Of a DNA stretch of 64,000 bases, positions 12,857-23,083 are shown in pieces. Below the pieces are notes generated by a model. It had not been told where the DNA came from. It searched no databases and saw only the letters and a program-made list of their open reading frames with translations. This stretch comes from Hydrangea macrophylla (lineage: Eukaryota; Streptophyta; Magnoliopsida; Cornales; Hydrangeaceae), in contig CM066991.1 of assembly GCA_033977485.1 (NCBI GenBank), forward strand, positions 35,089,850 through 35,153,849, in the 5' to 3' direction. The translations under genes and the position numbers were made by a program. How positions within the stretch are numbered: position 1 is the stretch's first letter; every line of letters starts with the position of its first letter.

Positions 12857-12959
12857 GATTACAATTTTGTATACTAGGGCCGGCCCTGGTTGTGTCTTTG
12901 GGTGTGTCCCAATCTTTACTCAGAAAGTAAAGAGTTGCTTTGAGTTCTTTGGAAAATGA
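11283..12959. other. Gene-free AT-rich DNA with an LTR-type terminus
   Basis: I see no coding potential. 'GGGTGTGACA' ending at 12244 resembles the terminus of a minus-oriented LTR (reverse complement TGTCACACCC), but no partner was found. A palindrome AGGGCCGGCCCT lies near 12876, just after the G run. Confidence 0.5.
12823..12855 (+). repeat. Homopolymer G run (33 bases)
   Basis: Thirty-three consecutive G residues. Long G runs are rare in plant DNA and error-prone in sequencing, so the true length may differ. Confidence 0.9.
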
Positions 12960-13138
12960 GTAATGCTATGCTTCCCAAATTTTTATCCGAAAAGTGATAC
13001 CTAAATTATATGGCTATGGGGTCAAGTGACCAATTTCTAATCGAAAATCAACTAGTCACACTGTATTAGATCTAGACCCACTGTCACATTATTTGAAAAG
13101 CACTTTTGGGATAAAAATTTGAGAAGCATAGTATTATT
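12960..13138. mobile_element. MITE, copy 1 (TIR AGTAATGCTATGCTTCCC)
   Basis: Ends form an inverted repeat of about 38 bases with few mismatches: the left end begins GTAATGCTATGCTTCC and the right end reads, reversed, ATAATACTATGCTTCT. Both continue through AAATTTTTATCC and AAAAGTG. The centre is about 100 bases, non-coding. A related copy lies 140 bases downstream. The superfamily is uncertain because the target duplication is unclear. Confidence 0.75.
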
Positions 13139-13279
13139 CTTGAAATATACCCTTTAGAAATTACTTGAAGTATGTTTTTAAAAGATAATTGGCAAGTAAA
13201 AGACCATTAAGCATAAGTAAGTTGAGGGTTCGTTTTGTACTATTGCAACTTTTGGTTTCTGATCTGCATTTTCTTTTAA

Positions 13280-13443
13280 GTAATGTTATGTTATGTTTTT
13301 CAAATTTCTATCTCAAAAGTGTTTCTCAAATGATGTTGTAGTGGGATCAGTTGAGTTTTGATTGTAAGTTGTTTACTTGTTCCTACAACCATATCATTTG
13401 GGAAGCACTTTTGGGATAGAAATTTGCTAAGCATAGCATTACT
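13280..13443. mobile_element. MITE, copy 2 of the same family
   Basis: Terminal inverted repeats GTAATGTTATG...CAAATTTCTATC and, reversed, GTAATGCTATGCTTAGC...AAATTTCTATCC match those of the neighbouring copy. Left end has a small duplication ('ttatgttatg'). Confidence 0.75.
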
Positions 13444-16400
13444 GATCTTTTTTTTTTAGTCAGTTATCATCAATCTTGAGAACAAAAATATTGAAAACAA
13501 AAATTGGAAACCAAAAAACACTTCTAAAAATAGGTCCTAATTTGTCATGCCAAGTATATCCTGTTGTGCATAACACACAAGTATAACCAACTCTGTATGT
13601 GATATATACCAAGCATTGAACACGGAAACCCCAAAGAAACTAAGAATTCTGAATCTAAGATCAATCAAGATAGATTCTAGGAGAAAATAAGTAATCCAAA
13701 ACAATCGCATGCAATAAAGAACACAAACGATATGTCACACCCCAACTCGTTCCCACACTGATTAGGACATGTAACAATGAATATTAACTCACAAATGCCC
13801 AATTATTAACGTTCCAAAACAAGTTTAAAGGTGTGTTTGATAACCTAATGAAGTGATGAAAGTGAAAACTTTAAGCACTTATTTATTTTCAATGTGTTTG
13901 ATAGTGTACAACTTAATTGAAAAAGCTACCAAAAATTCACTAAAAACTTTAAGTGAAAAAAAAACTACTGAAAATAATCACTGAACGCAGTCTATTTCTA
14001 TACTTTAAACATTGTTTTCCAAATTGTAAATTCAATCACTTAAAATTTTAAATACTTGAAATTCATCTCTTAATTTTCAGTTTTATCAAACAGACTAAGA
14101 CTTACAAACTTGGCAAAAACAACCCAAATAATGCTAGTTAAACCTTGACCAACTAGAAAATTCCGTGAAAAATGCTTCCAGACTTTTATGATCAAAAGTA
14201 ACATTTTTTGTAGGTCAATGGAATCCCAAAGGTACGCTCTTAACTAATTAGAAGTTAACAAATAAAAAAAATGAATAATAAATAATAAATAAATAAATAA
14301 ACTTGGGAAGACCAAGATTTAAAAGGCTGGCAGAGGGTTTTTCCGACCGGTTGGACGGGCCCCTTCGACCGGTTGAAAACCCCTCTACCCTTCTGCTACA
14401 ACAACTTTTAACCTCATAGCACGAAAATTTGAAACCATTACAAGCCTAAACACTTGAGGACACTCACAAAACTCCTTGAACATGTCTCTAATACACATTA
14501 GGGCATTCCCAAACATTCAAAACATGAACAAAATCTCATTTGGATCAAATTAAGTCATTAAAACATAGAACTTGCCAATCTAACATTGATGTATGAAACT
14601 TGTTAGATATGGGTTCAAAAACCGTACAAACAACTTGGTTATAAATGGAACTTGTCCAAAACATTTGTGACACATATTCGAACTTGCCAAAATGCCCAAA
14701 CCCATCCAACATGCACAATTCAACTTGCAACATAGAATTTACATATAATTCAACAACTTCCAAGCATACACTACAACATCCACATTGTATTGAAAAAATA
14801 ATTCTTAACCCAAATTAGCCATACCTACCATAACATATTACAAGTTTATGAACATATAAACAAGCCCCAAGCTTTGCCCCCACTCCCAAGCTCTTATCAC
14901 CACCTTTTCGCGCTTTGTTCCGAATCTGCAATGGTTGTTATAAACTGCAACAGAAAAGGAAAATGGTTTTCTATAAGCATTATGCTTAGTGAATAATCTA
15001 ACATGCTTGAATGTGATGGACATGTCTAATGCAACAATTAAGCATATAAGCACATTTGTGATCGTTGGATTGCTAGGTTAATGGTTCATTGGAACCCGAA
15101 GACCTTTTCTTGGTCTCGCGGTCCATTCTAATCCTTGGACATCCATTCACCACAATGAACCATTTCTCCCAAGCATTCATTGACCACTTAACACATAGGC
15201 GTATAATCACATAGACATGATAATTTTCCATATAATTAACATTTAAATCTCAATTCTAGCATTAAAATGACTACTAAGTTTAGAATTACCATTTCTAAGA
15301 TAGCAATTGAAACATATAACATGAACTACATCCAAATTTTAGTTAGAAAACTCACCTCTATCAAATTCTACCCGAATTAAGCTTAAAGATGCCAAATTTC
15401 ACCAAAACCCAGCTCAAATCTCATACTAAAGTAACTCTTACATGTTTTCGGTAAAGTGCATGTCACCGATTAGAACGAGTCACTAAAATACAATGATTAA
15501 AATGTAAAAGAAAGGTCAAGAAATGACCGCTTCACCTCTACGAGCAGGAATACGACTTCGGTTCATGAATTGGACATTGAACATGAAAGAACACCACGTT
15601 GAACCCCTTAAAGGTTCACGCAGAGGATAACAAAACTTTAATTAATGGTTTTCTAAACCCATGATCAAGTCTATGATGTATACAAAATACATACAACATC
15701 TATAGGGAGTTAATCGAATAGTTACCCTTGAAGCGTGCTTTACAAAATATTGAATCTGGTTTGTTCCACACACAGTTCACCAAATGGTCCAAATGCCCGA
15801 TCTCTAAAAGTATCTACACAAGCAAACCACGAATTGGAAAAGCTTTGACTTTCTTCAACAAATTAGAAAAAGACAATGATGAGGTCATAAAGTGATCTTA
15901 TGAATTATACGGGGATGGAGTATTTGAGAGTTAAAAAAAGACAATGATGAGGTCATAAAGTGATCTTACGAATTATACGGGGATGGAGTATTTGAGAGAA
16001 ACTTAGTTGTGCTGGCAACTTATTTAGCTTCTCATACCTCATATATATATATATAATAATAATAATGCTATAAGACCCTTTCCTAATCTAATTAGAAAAC
16101 TATATTTGATTGGAAGCCTTTCTTAAATCAAATATAAACTAATAGTTATATTATACTACTTCTATATTAACAACTTAATATCAAGTAGACCCTCACAACT
16201 TCTTCCATTTACACATTGCCCTTTTGTGTATAACTCCTTAGGTTCATACTAATCTGGTAGTAGGTACTAATACTTTAAAGTATTACAATTAAAACCCTTT
16301 CTAATTTATTTAAATTATAACATCTTCTAATTCTCCCTTGTCGAAAAAATTAACAATAATATTTATTATTTCCGGGCTTCCACCAGTCATGAGTGACACC

Positions 16401-16463
16401 TAGCAGTGTATCATGACACACCTCAGACAATCTGAAATTAGTGAACCTTTCCGTGAACAGTTA
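13444..16463. other. Gene-free AT-rich DNA, probable LTR fragments
   Basis: No supportable gene. 'TGTCACACCCC' at 13733 looks like an LTR start. A hAT-MITE-like segment may lie at about 13830-14100 (near-terminal TGTTTGATAA inverted repeats). An AAAT-rich run lies at 14270-14300, and 'cgaccggttg' occurs twice near 14345-14375. Short AT runs lie at 16040-16065. Confidence 0.45.
15866..16002 (+). repeat. Two-copy tandem duplication of about 68 bases
   Basis: 'aaaaagacaatgatgagg...gtatttgagag' occurs twice in direct succession with about one substitution, so it is a recent tandem duplication. Confidence 0.85.
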
Positions 16464-16944
16464 GGGATCGTTTGGTTGCTGGATAGGATAAAGGGGTATA
16501 GTATAAACTGTTGTTAACTTATGTTGGGATAACTAACCACAGGATAAAACAGTGCAGTATTAATTTTATACTGTGTTTGGTTCACGTCGGATTAAACTGG
16601 GGATAAAATACAATTAGTGCAATACTGCGTTTGGACGACCATGGTATAAGCCTGAATTAATCTGTTACTTTCCATAAATGCCCCTTTTGCAAAAAAATTA
16701 CCAAATTACCATTAATACACCATAACACCTTCACATTAAAGCATTTTTTCAAACATTAACTACAAAATACATATGTTACACACATTTTGAGCAAAAAAAA
16801 AAACAAAAAAACTACAAAATACATAATAACAATGTCAATAAAATGTCCTAACATACACCCCTGATTACCAAAAAAAATGTCTGAACATAGCATATTTTCA
16901 TGAACTAGTTCAAAACAACATATCTACTTCAAGAAGTCCACATC

Positions 16945-17286
16945 TTACAACCATTTAATTAACTTCTGAACAACAATAGCAAATAAAAAACCAAATATAA
17001 AATACATCAATGGTGCTGCTTGTGGAGGATGAACCATATGTGGCAACAGTGGTGGTGGTGGAGGTGGGTCAATCATACGTACTGGGACAGTAGTGTCAAC
17101 TTCATTTGGGTATGTTGCACGCTTATAATTGTAGTATGCTTCCTCAGCTTCCGGTAAATATGGGTATTTTCTGAACACAGGCTCTGAATATCTGTGAACT
17201 TGGGCCTTACATGATTCCCAAGTCATGTAAATTCCTGGATTTCTCCCTTCAAAAACTACATACCACCATTTTTATTTGCTACCCAT
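16945..17286 (-). pseudogene. Viroplasmin / RNase HI N-terminal-like protein inside the PIF element
   Basis: The open part from 17226 gives 93 residues beginning 'MTWESCKAQVHRYSEPVFRK' and 'YPYLPEAEEAYYNY'. This matches the small viroplasmin/RNase H1 N-terminal fold, whose hallmark is W-Y-V-V..G..PGIY.TWEEC..QV.G. The same frame extends upstream through 'WWYVVFEGRNPGIY' to an ATG at 17286. Codon 5 is TAA (17274-17272), so the first residues are cut off by a nonsense codon unless translation starts at 17226, inside the domain. The family binds nucleic acid duplexes. The C-terminus is a proline run followed by a hydrophobic tail ('FIFGFLFAIVV') that may be a membrane segment or noise. No catalytic RNase H follows. 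Confidence 0.6.
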
Positions 17287-17532
17287 GTGTTATGACCAAC
17301 ACCACAAGAATGATAATAACACAACCATAATCATCATTACAATCAAATTTAATGTTCCAACAAAAGCATAGTTTTAATATCAACCAAAACATAGTTTTAA
17401 CATCAACTAAAGCACAGTTCTATCATCAACAAAAACATACTTCGAACATCAAGCAAAACATAATGTTAACATTGTTAACATCAACACAAACATAGTCTTA
17501 CACACCACCACATTAAACCACCTCTAAATGAC

Positions 17533-18015
17533 CTACAACTCTCCCCTAAGGAATAATTCAACCCAATCTTCCTTGAATTCATTTGGAAGACTAAAGAACA
17601 CATCCATTTTTTTGGTATCATTTGCAATCATAGTGACTGCCTTGAGTTTGTCGCTCATTCCCAAGTTATCCAACTTCTCTATTTCTCCATAAATCTTCTT
17701 TCTAGCATCACTCACATCATGTTGATAACCAATTCTTGTGCAGAGCACTTGCATTTTTTCCTTGGAGTCTTCACAAAATTTGCTAATTGCTTTTGACATG
17801 TTCCCAACTTCAGTAGCCATCATATGAATCCCACGAACTCTCTTTCTTCCACCTTGTTTCGTAGCAATTTTATCATGAGGTGTTTGTGTGACACTTTGAG
17901 AACCAGCTACTTCAGCAGTCATGTCTTCTGTCTCCATTGCATCAACGACATCCGTTGGTCCAAAAAAAGATCCCAAGTTGTTTTGTTTCAAGAAGTCCCA
18001 AGAGTTCAAATCCAA
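17533..18015 (-). CDS. Myb/SANT-like ORF1 protein of the PIF element (C-terminal part)
   Basis: 160 residues. The C-terminal half ('DNLGMSDKLKAVTMIAND', then 'MDVFFSLPNEFKEDWV') has the pattern 'L..MG....L.A...I..D..K...F..LP...K..WV..LL' that I associate with the tail of plant Myb/SANT-like DNA-binding proteins, the accessory ORF of PIF/Harbinger elements. 'KQGGRKRVRG' is a basic nuclear-localisation-like stretch. The N-terminal SANT domain is not present in this frame; upstream DNA on the minus strand is a minisatellite made from the codons for 'LNSWDFLKQNNLGSFF'. The ORF is therefore probably a truncated remnant. In intact elements this protein cooperates with the transposase in nuclear import and DNA binding. 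Confidence 0.5.
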   Translation of the reverse strand: MDLNSWDFLKQNNLGSFFGPTDVVDAMETEDMTAEVAGSQSVTQTPHDKIATKQGGRKRVRGIHMMATEVGNMSKAISKFCEDSKEKMQVLCTRIGYQHDVSDARKKIYGEIEKLDNLGMSDKLKAVTMIANDTKKMDVFFSLPNEFKEDWVELFLRGEL

Positions 18016-18290
18016 AAAAAGATCCCAAGTTGTTTTGTTTCAAGAAGTCCTTAGTGTTCAAAAAAAAAAAAATCTTCCCAAGTTGATTTGTTTCAAGAAG
18101 TCACTATAGTTCAAATCAAAAAAATATCCCAACTTGTTTTGTTTCAAGAAGTCCCTAGAGTTCAAATCCAAAAAAAAATTGAATGTTCTTTTGTTTTAAG
18201 AAGTCCCTAGAGTTCAAATATATAAAAAATATCCCAAGTTGTTTTGTTTCAAGAAGTCCTTAGAGGTCAAATAAAAAAAAATCCAAAGTT
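17966..18290 (-). repeat. Coding-derived minisatellite, about six units of about 52 bases
   Basis: The unit contains 'cccaagttgttttgtttc' and 'aagaagtccctagagttcaa', separated by a variable A run. On the minus strand the first unit encodes 'LNSWDFLKQNNLG' of the ORF1 protein. A unit of about 52 bases shifts frame each time, so the array destroys rather than extends the reading frame. Confidence 0.8.
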
Positions 18291-18635
18291 GATTTAAGAA
18301 AAAAAGGAAAAAGGTTGTTTCTAAATTAGAGGTAGACATCAATACAAAAAATGAAAACAAAAATGAAAACTGAAAAGCACAACATTGCCATGCGAACCCT
18401 TAGTATTTTCCATGCTCAAATTGTACTTGATTTGCACAATGGGGTTTCATGCTCCACAATAAATGTGAAATACAAGATAAAAGATCTTTTTATATGCCTA
18501 AACAAGGAGATTTTTTCACAAGTTAGGACCAAAGATATTTTTGTCCATGTTCAATTTTGGGCTTTAACAAAGTTGAACCTCAACATATACAATCCACTCC
18601 AAATCCTCTCTATTATAGATAACTTTCATCGATCT

Positions 18636-18845
18636 ATGGAATCCTCTACAATCCTCCCACTCCCACAGCTCTCTTTTCTCCAAACAAGATCTAACAGAAG
18701 CAGAACTTACCCTTTTAGGCCATCGACTTCTCAACCCATATATATACATATATATCATCTATATATATATGGGTTTGCATTCGACTATGTTGTTTCAGGA
18801 TTTGGAGAAGCTTCACCAGAAACCAAGGGACATATTTACACTTAA
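18636..18845 (+). pseudogene. RBCX: RbcX-like exon 1 fragment (Rubisco assembly chaperone)
   Basis: From an ATG at 18636 the frame begins 'MESSTILPLPQLSFLQTR', a serine/arginine-rich, acid-poor start typical of a chloroplast transit peptide. After a short AT-rich stretch that looks like a microsatellite intrusion it reaches 'VSGFGEASPETKG', which matches the 'VPGFGEASPEAK' segment just before the chaperone core of plant RbcX1-type proteins. It then runs into a stop at 18843-18845, and the first core helix is missing. RbcX binds the C-terminus of the Rubisco large subunit in the chloroplast stroma and assists assembly. The piece lies within the PIF element, opposite in orientation to its ORFs, and is not expected to give a functional chaperone. 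Recognition is from memory of the family. Confidence 0.65.
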
Positions 18846-19162
18846 AAAAGTACTATGCCATCCTAAAGAAAAAAAAAGGTACTATTTACATTTTGCACTT
18901 AAAAAAAAGTTGTTACAGTTTAGTCCCCTGACAATTTATAAAAGTCCCCCCTGATATTATAAAATTATCATACTATGCCCTCTCTCTTATGTTTTTGTGT
19001 TAATTACAAAATGTATATTATAAAATTATCATACCCCACAACATGATTTTCTAGATCCACCCCTGACTATAGTTGAGTTCACTAATTAAGAAGCATGAAA
19101 TTTGGGTGTAATTATGTGTATTTGGACAAATACCATATTGTTAACAAATTTTGTTTTTACAG

Positions 19163-19286
19163 AACAGAGCTATAAGCCCTAAGACATATGAAGAATTAAT
19201 GGAATTTCTAAGCAATCACTCATTAAATGATGGGGACATGTTTTGTGCTGATTTGATGAGAGAATCTTCTAGGCATAAAACATTAG
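19163..19286 (+). pseudogene. RBCX: RbcX-like internal exon
   Basis: An exon bounded by TTTTTACAG (acceptor, ending 19162) and GTAGGT (donor, from 19287). It encodes 'YEELMEFLSNHSLNDGDMF' and 'CADLMRESSRHKTL', closely following the plant RbcX1-type core ('EAY.ELMEFL...SLNDGDKFCA.LMRESSRHK.LALRILEVRSAYC'). The next exon, which would begin 'ALRILEVRSAYC', does not follow before the element ends. Intron borders are kept, so capture was of genomic DNA, not of a cDNA. Together with the 18636-18845 fragment it represents parts of one RbcX gene with the intervening helices lost. Confidence 0.75.
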
Positions 19287-20224
19287 GTAGGTTCTATAGT
19301 TTCACTTTCACTTTCACTTTTACATTTTTCTTGAATTCTTTTTGGGTTTTCTTTTCTTGACAATACTATAAAAAGAAGGATTTTTATTTGGGGACTTCAC
19401 AGGACTTCACAGACTTCACAGTACTAATACAAATACTCAAACAAACACCCCCTAGATTAAAAACTCTCCATCTAACTCTCCATCTACAATAACATTGTCA
19501 TAAAAAAAATGCAAAGGTAAATACTATTTAGTCTAAAATTGCAGGAAAAATATAGATTTAGCACAATATTAAAGCAAGAGAATATAGATCTATGATTTTG
19601 TCAAGCATTTAAGCAAACCCTAGATTGTGAAAGCTCACAAGTTTCAGAAAATTGTCATGCAAACCAAAAACATTGTAGATCCAAGGTGGAAAACCCATAA
19701 CCTTTGTAGATCTGACATTTTATTAAGAAAAAGTTAAGAAATCGAAGAAAAAAAAAAAGAACCTGAGCCATCTGCGTTGTTCTTGCGTCTTTCAAAGAGA
19801 TAGGAAGAAATCGTTGCCTTGTCGCTGGCATAGCCTGCTTTGGCATCGGCGTCTGCTATGACTTCTCATCTCTCGCCTTTGTCACCTCTCTCATTGCTCT
19901 CAAGTCTGAGAGACAATTCTAAAGAAATATGAGAAATGCTAGAACAAGTGGATATATATATTATAGGGGTAAAATGGTTAAAGCGTCCCACAATCCCACT
20001 AAAACTATCCCTGTGTTTTCTTAATACCACCGCCACCCCACCCCCCCCCCTCCCCCCCCCCCAAGTATAGTTTTATACTTCTTAAGGGGCACTAATTTTA
20101 ACCACACAACACAATATCTTTGGTTAAATAATACTACTAAGGGCCAAACCAAACACAACATAATTCAGATTGGACTAAAATAGTCCAATCCGCCCAATCA
20201 ATCCGGCAAACAAATGCGCCCTTA

Positions 20225-22376
20225 CTGTACAATTCAATCCTTCTATCACACCATGTCCCAATTAATTATTTTGGGCAATGGACATATTTATCAAACCCTG
20301 ATTTAATGAAATGTTCTCAAACTAATTGATATTTCTCTATTTAGTGAAATTAAAAAACTCTTTCCTAATTCTCACCCTGCTCTGGCCAGGGGGCTTAACT
20401 TGAGCTATATCATAGAAGATCACATAGGACACTCTCTATCTTACCTGAGAGTGATAAACTCCTTGTTATACATTAACATGTCTTCATGTATGACTTACTA
20501 TACCCAATAGTACATGAATATGCCTTTGATTAAAACATAAAAATCATGCACATTAAAACATAGCAACTCATACACAAGACAATAGTAATGTCTCGGGTCT
20601 AAGAATTACTTGTACTATTGTAACTAAGAACAATCCATTGATAGATAAGTAAAACTCCATTTGGATGTTCTTAATAATTGATCACGTTCAGTGAACTTGT
20701 TCTATAATAAGCACCCACATGTCTGTTACAGTGTCCCCACACTGATGACTTAAGAGTAGCCATATTTTATCAAATAAAATAAACATGCCACATATTAGTC
20801 TAACCGAAGTAATAAAAGCCCAATTTAATAATCATACGACTAAGAACATTTTTATCATAAAGCAACTGCCAAGTACATGATCTTGTTCCTTAACTCTTTA
20901 AGAACATACCTTCTAAACCTTAATTATATGGACCCATCATACAAATGTTAAACAAAGATAATGATAAAAAATAAATTTGTCATTTATTATTATGAAACTG
21001 TTATTAGAAGATAATATTCCTAGAGCACTACTTCAATCTAATTGGCTTTTAGGGCATATTACTAACACAACGGCGATGGAACGACGTGATAAACATTATG
21101 GGAGTCTCGTGTTCTTCTCTTCTCTCTCACCGCCTCTCTCTCCTTCTCTATTTTGTGTTTGATTTTGAGACATAACTCCTACACAAGACACCTACATAAT
21201 ACATGCAATTTGTTGTCTCCCAATTTCCCCTTCTTTCATTTACACCCCCAGAAGTTTTTAGTTTCTTATTATGAAATCCCCCAAATATTCCAATAACTAC
21301 CCAATATTTATGTGGGCATTTGTCTAAGTCCCGTATGAGTCCCACAAGTGGTTCCAAATATTTTATGAAATTGCTATCATGCCTTCTAATTATGAACCTT
21401 TTTGCAAAACTTCCCTTATATGAATAATCAAACTGGAATCAATAGCTAACATATTAAGTAATATGATATGAAAAACATTAAACATATATCCATTTAAGCA
21501 TATAAATGTATCTAAATGCATATTATATCAATTGGGCCCTTACTGGACTCCACCTCAATACATGTCCCAACCGACAAGGGATTTCCAACTATGTTACTCA
21601 CTGAACACTTTTCCTCTGGTGAATCCACAACCGCACCTTAATCTATTTTATACACTAATTATGAGAATTAATGTATATTAAAATAATAGTTTAATCATTT
21701 TCGGGTACGGGTGTTACATGATATATTTGGTTAGGGGTGTTCGCAGTCGATTTTTTAGTGGTTTTAAAACCGACCATTCAGTTTCTGTAGGTTGGTTTTA
21801 GCAATCTCGGTCGATTGTCGATCAGTTTAAGCTTGTGCCTTCTTTAAAAAAACCGGACAAATTAGTGTTTGGTGAGTTTGGTTTCGGTCAGTTTTCAATT
21901 TTTCAGCTTTTATAAACACCCGTATACATGGCTCTCCCAAACCGGGATACTCTAACAAAGCTTCACTATGAATCAAACTGAAGATTATGAAACTAGTTTT
22001 TTGGTTAAGGGAGATTACAATACTCTCAACAACTTAAAATGGTCCTCTCTTAGCAGCCCTAGGAATACCCTATTAATATAAAAAGGGACTATAATTCTAT
22101 TCAAAATAGGGAACCTGTGTAGTTGATCTTGCTCAAGCAAACCCGATGCCACTTGAGCGGCCTACACATAGAATTCTTTAAAATCTCGAATGTCTAGTCC
22201 CTTACATTGCCATGAGTACTACGTTACAACCTCGCTCGAGCATTCCCTCACTGAAGTGGCTCTGTCCAGCAAGCTATTCAAATTGAGCCATTATCTAACA
22301 TATCCTTTGTCAACACCATAGTATGAACCAAGCTTAGCAAGAAGTACACAACCATGTTGGATAATAAGTGTATCAA
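20225..22376. other. Gene-free stretch, probable old LTR
   Basis: I see no credible ORF. The sequence up to 21718 ends 'TACGGGTGTTACA', whose reverse complement TGTAACACCCG is a common LTR start, so a minus-oriented LTR fragment is likely. The rest to 22376 is AT-rich DNA directly outside the CACTA end. Confidence 0.45.
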
Positions 22377-22500
22377 CACTACACCATATGGCCATATTTC
22401 TAGCAGACAATTTTTAAGATTTCTAACGGAAATATCCTTTACTAATTAGTAACGGATATTTTTGTTAGAAATCTTAAAAACCCGTTAGTATTGTCCTTTT
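22377..22500 (+). repeat. CACTA left terminus and subterminal repeats
   Basis: The terminus is followed by 'gatttctaacgg', 'agtaacggatat', 'ttgttagaaatc' and 'cccgttag', that is, direct and inverted TAACGG motifs. Confidence 0.7.
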
Positions 22501-22697
22501 AGATAGTTTTTTTCAATAAAAAATCAGAACCGGTGGCAATTTTGTGAATAAAATTCAAAAAATAAAAACACGGTGGCAATTTTGTAAAAAAACGCAACAA
22601 AATTTTCACAAAAGTTTTCCCCCCCTTGGCCTAAACTAGCGAATTACACAATTTTCCAAAAAAAAATTCCCCTTTGTTGAGAGGTTCTATGCTTCAC

Positions 22698-22734
<37 letters not shown>

Positions 22735-23083
22735 GGTTCTAATCTTCATATTCTTCTTCTCTCCATGAACTCTATCCTTAATCATGAACCTTGGTGTCTC
22801 TGTCTCCCTCTTCCTCTCACTCTTACCATCTGTCTGCCATCCACCATTGCTGTCCGTCGTTCCTCCGTTCGTCATCCGCCGTCCGTCGTTCGTCGTCGTC
22901 ATTATAAGGTAACATCTTCTTCTTCCTCTTCTTCCTATATCTACACATTCTTCTTCTTCTTCTTCTTCTTCTTCTTCATCATCATCATCATCATCTGCAA
23001 CTACAAGTTTGGATTTGATTTTTACCTTCTTCGTAGATCTACTCCTCTTATATTCTTCCCTGAAGCACCACTTCATCTATACA
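22501..23083 (+). other. Promoter/5'-leader-like segment upstream of NPSN exons
   Basis: 'cggtggcaattttgt' occurs twice (near 22531 and 22572). A (CT)n run at 22701-22730 is followed by a pyrimidine-rich, ATG-poor stretch ending AAG|GTAACATC near 22909, which may be a 5'-UTR exon with a splice donor. (TTC)n and (ATC)n runs lie at 22948-22997. Long pyrimidine leaders are common in plant genes, so this may be the captured NPSN leader. The frames across it are low complexity and I do not call a protein. Confidence 0.4.

Larger units (their letters stand above)
16464..20221. mobile_element. PIF/Harbinger-type transposon carrying RbcX exons
   Basis: Ends are imperfect terminal inverted repeats: left GGGATCGTTTGGTTGC, right (reversed) GGGCGCATTTGTTTGC, both followed by (C/T)GGAT. 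Both sides have the 3-base duplication TTA (16461-16463 and 20222-20224), which is the PIF/Harbinger signature. 'tgtttggt'-type subterminal motifs recur inside the ends. The interior holds a viroplasmin-like ORF, a Myb/SANT-like ORF with a minisatellite, and RbcX exon fragments in the opposite orientation. I find no DDE transposase, so the element is non-autonomous and must have moved with help in trans. The 3758-base length and foreign exons fit a Pack-PIF. A string of C residues near 20041-20062 is low complexity. Confidence 0.75.
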
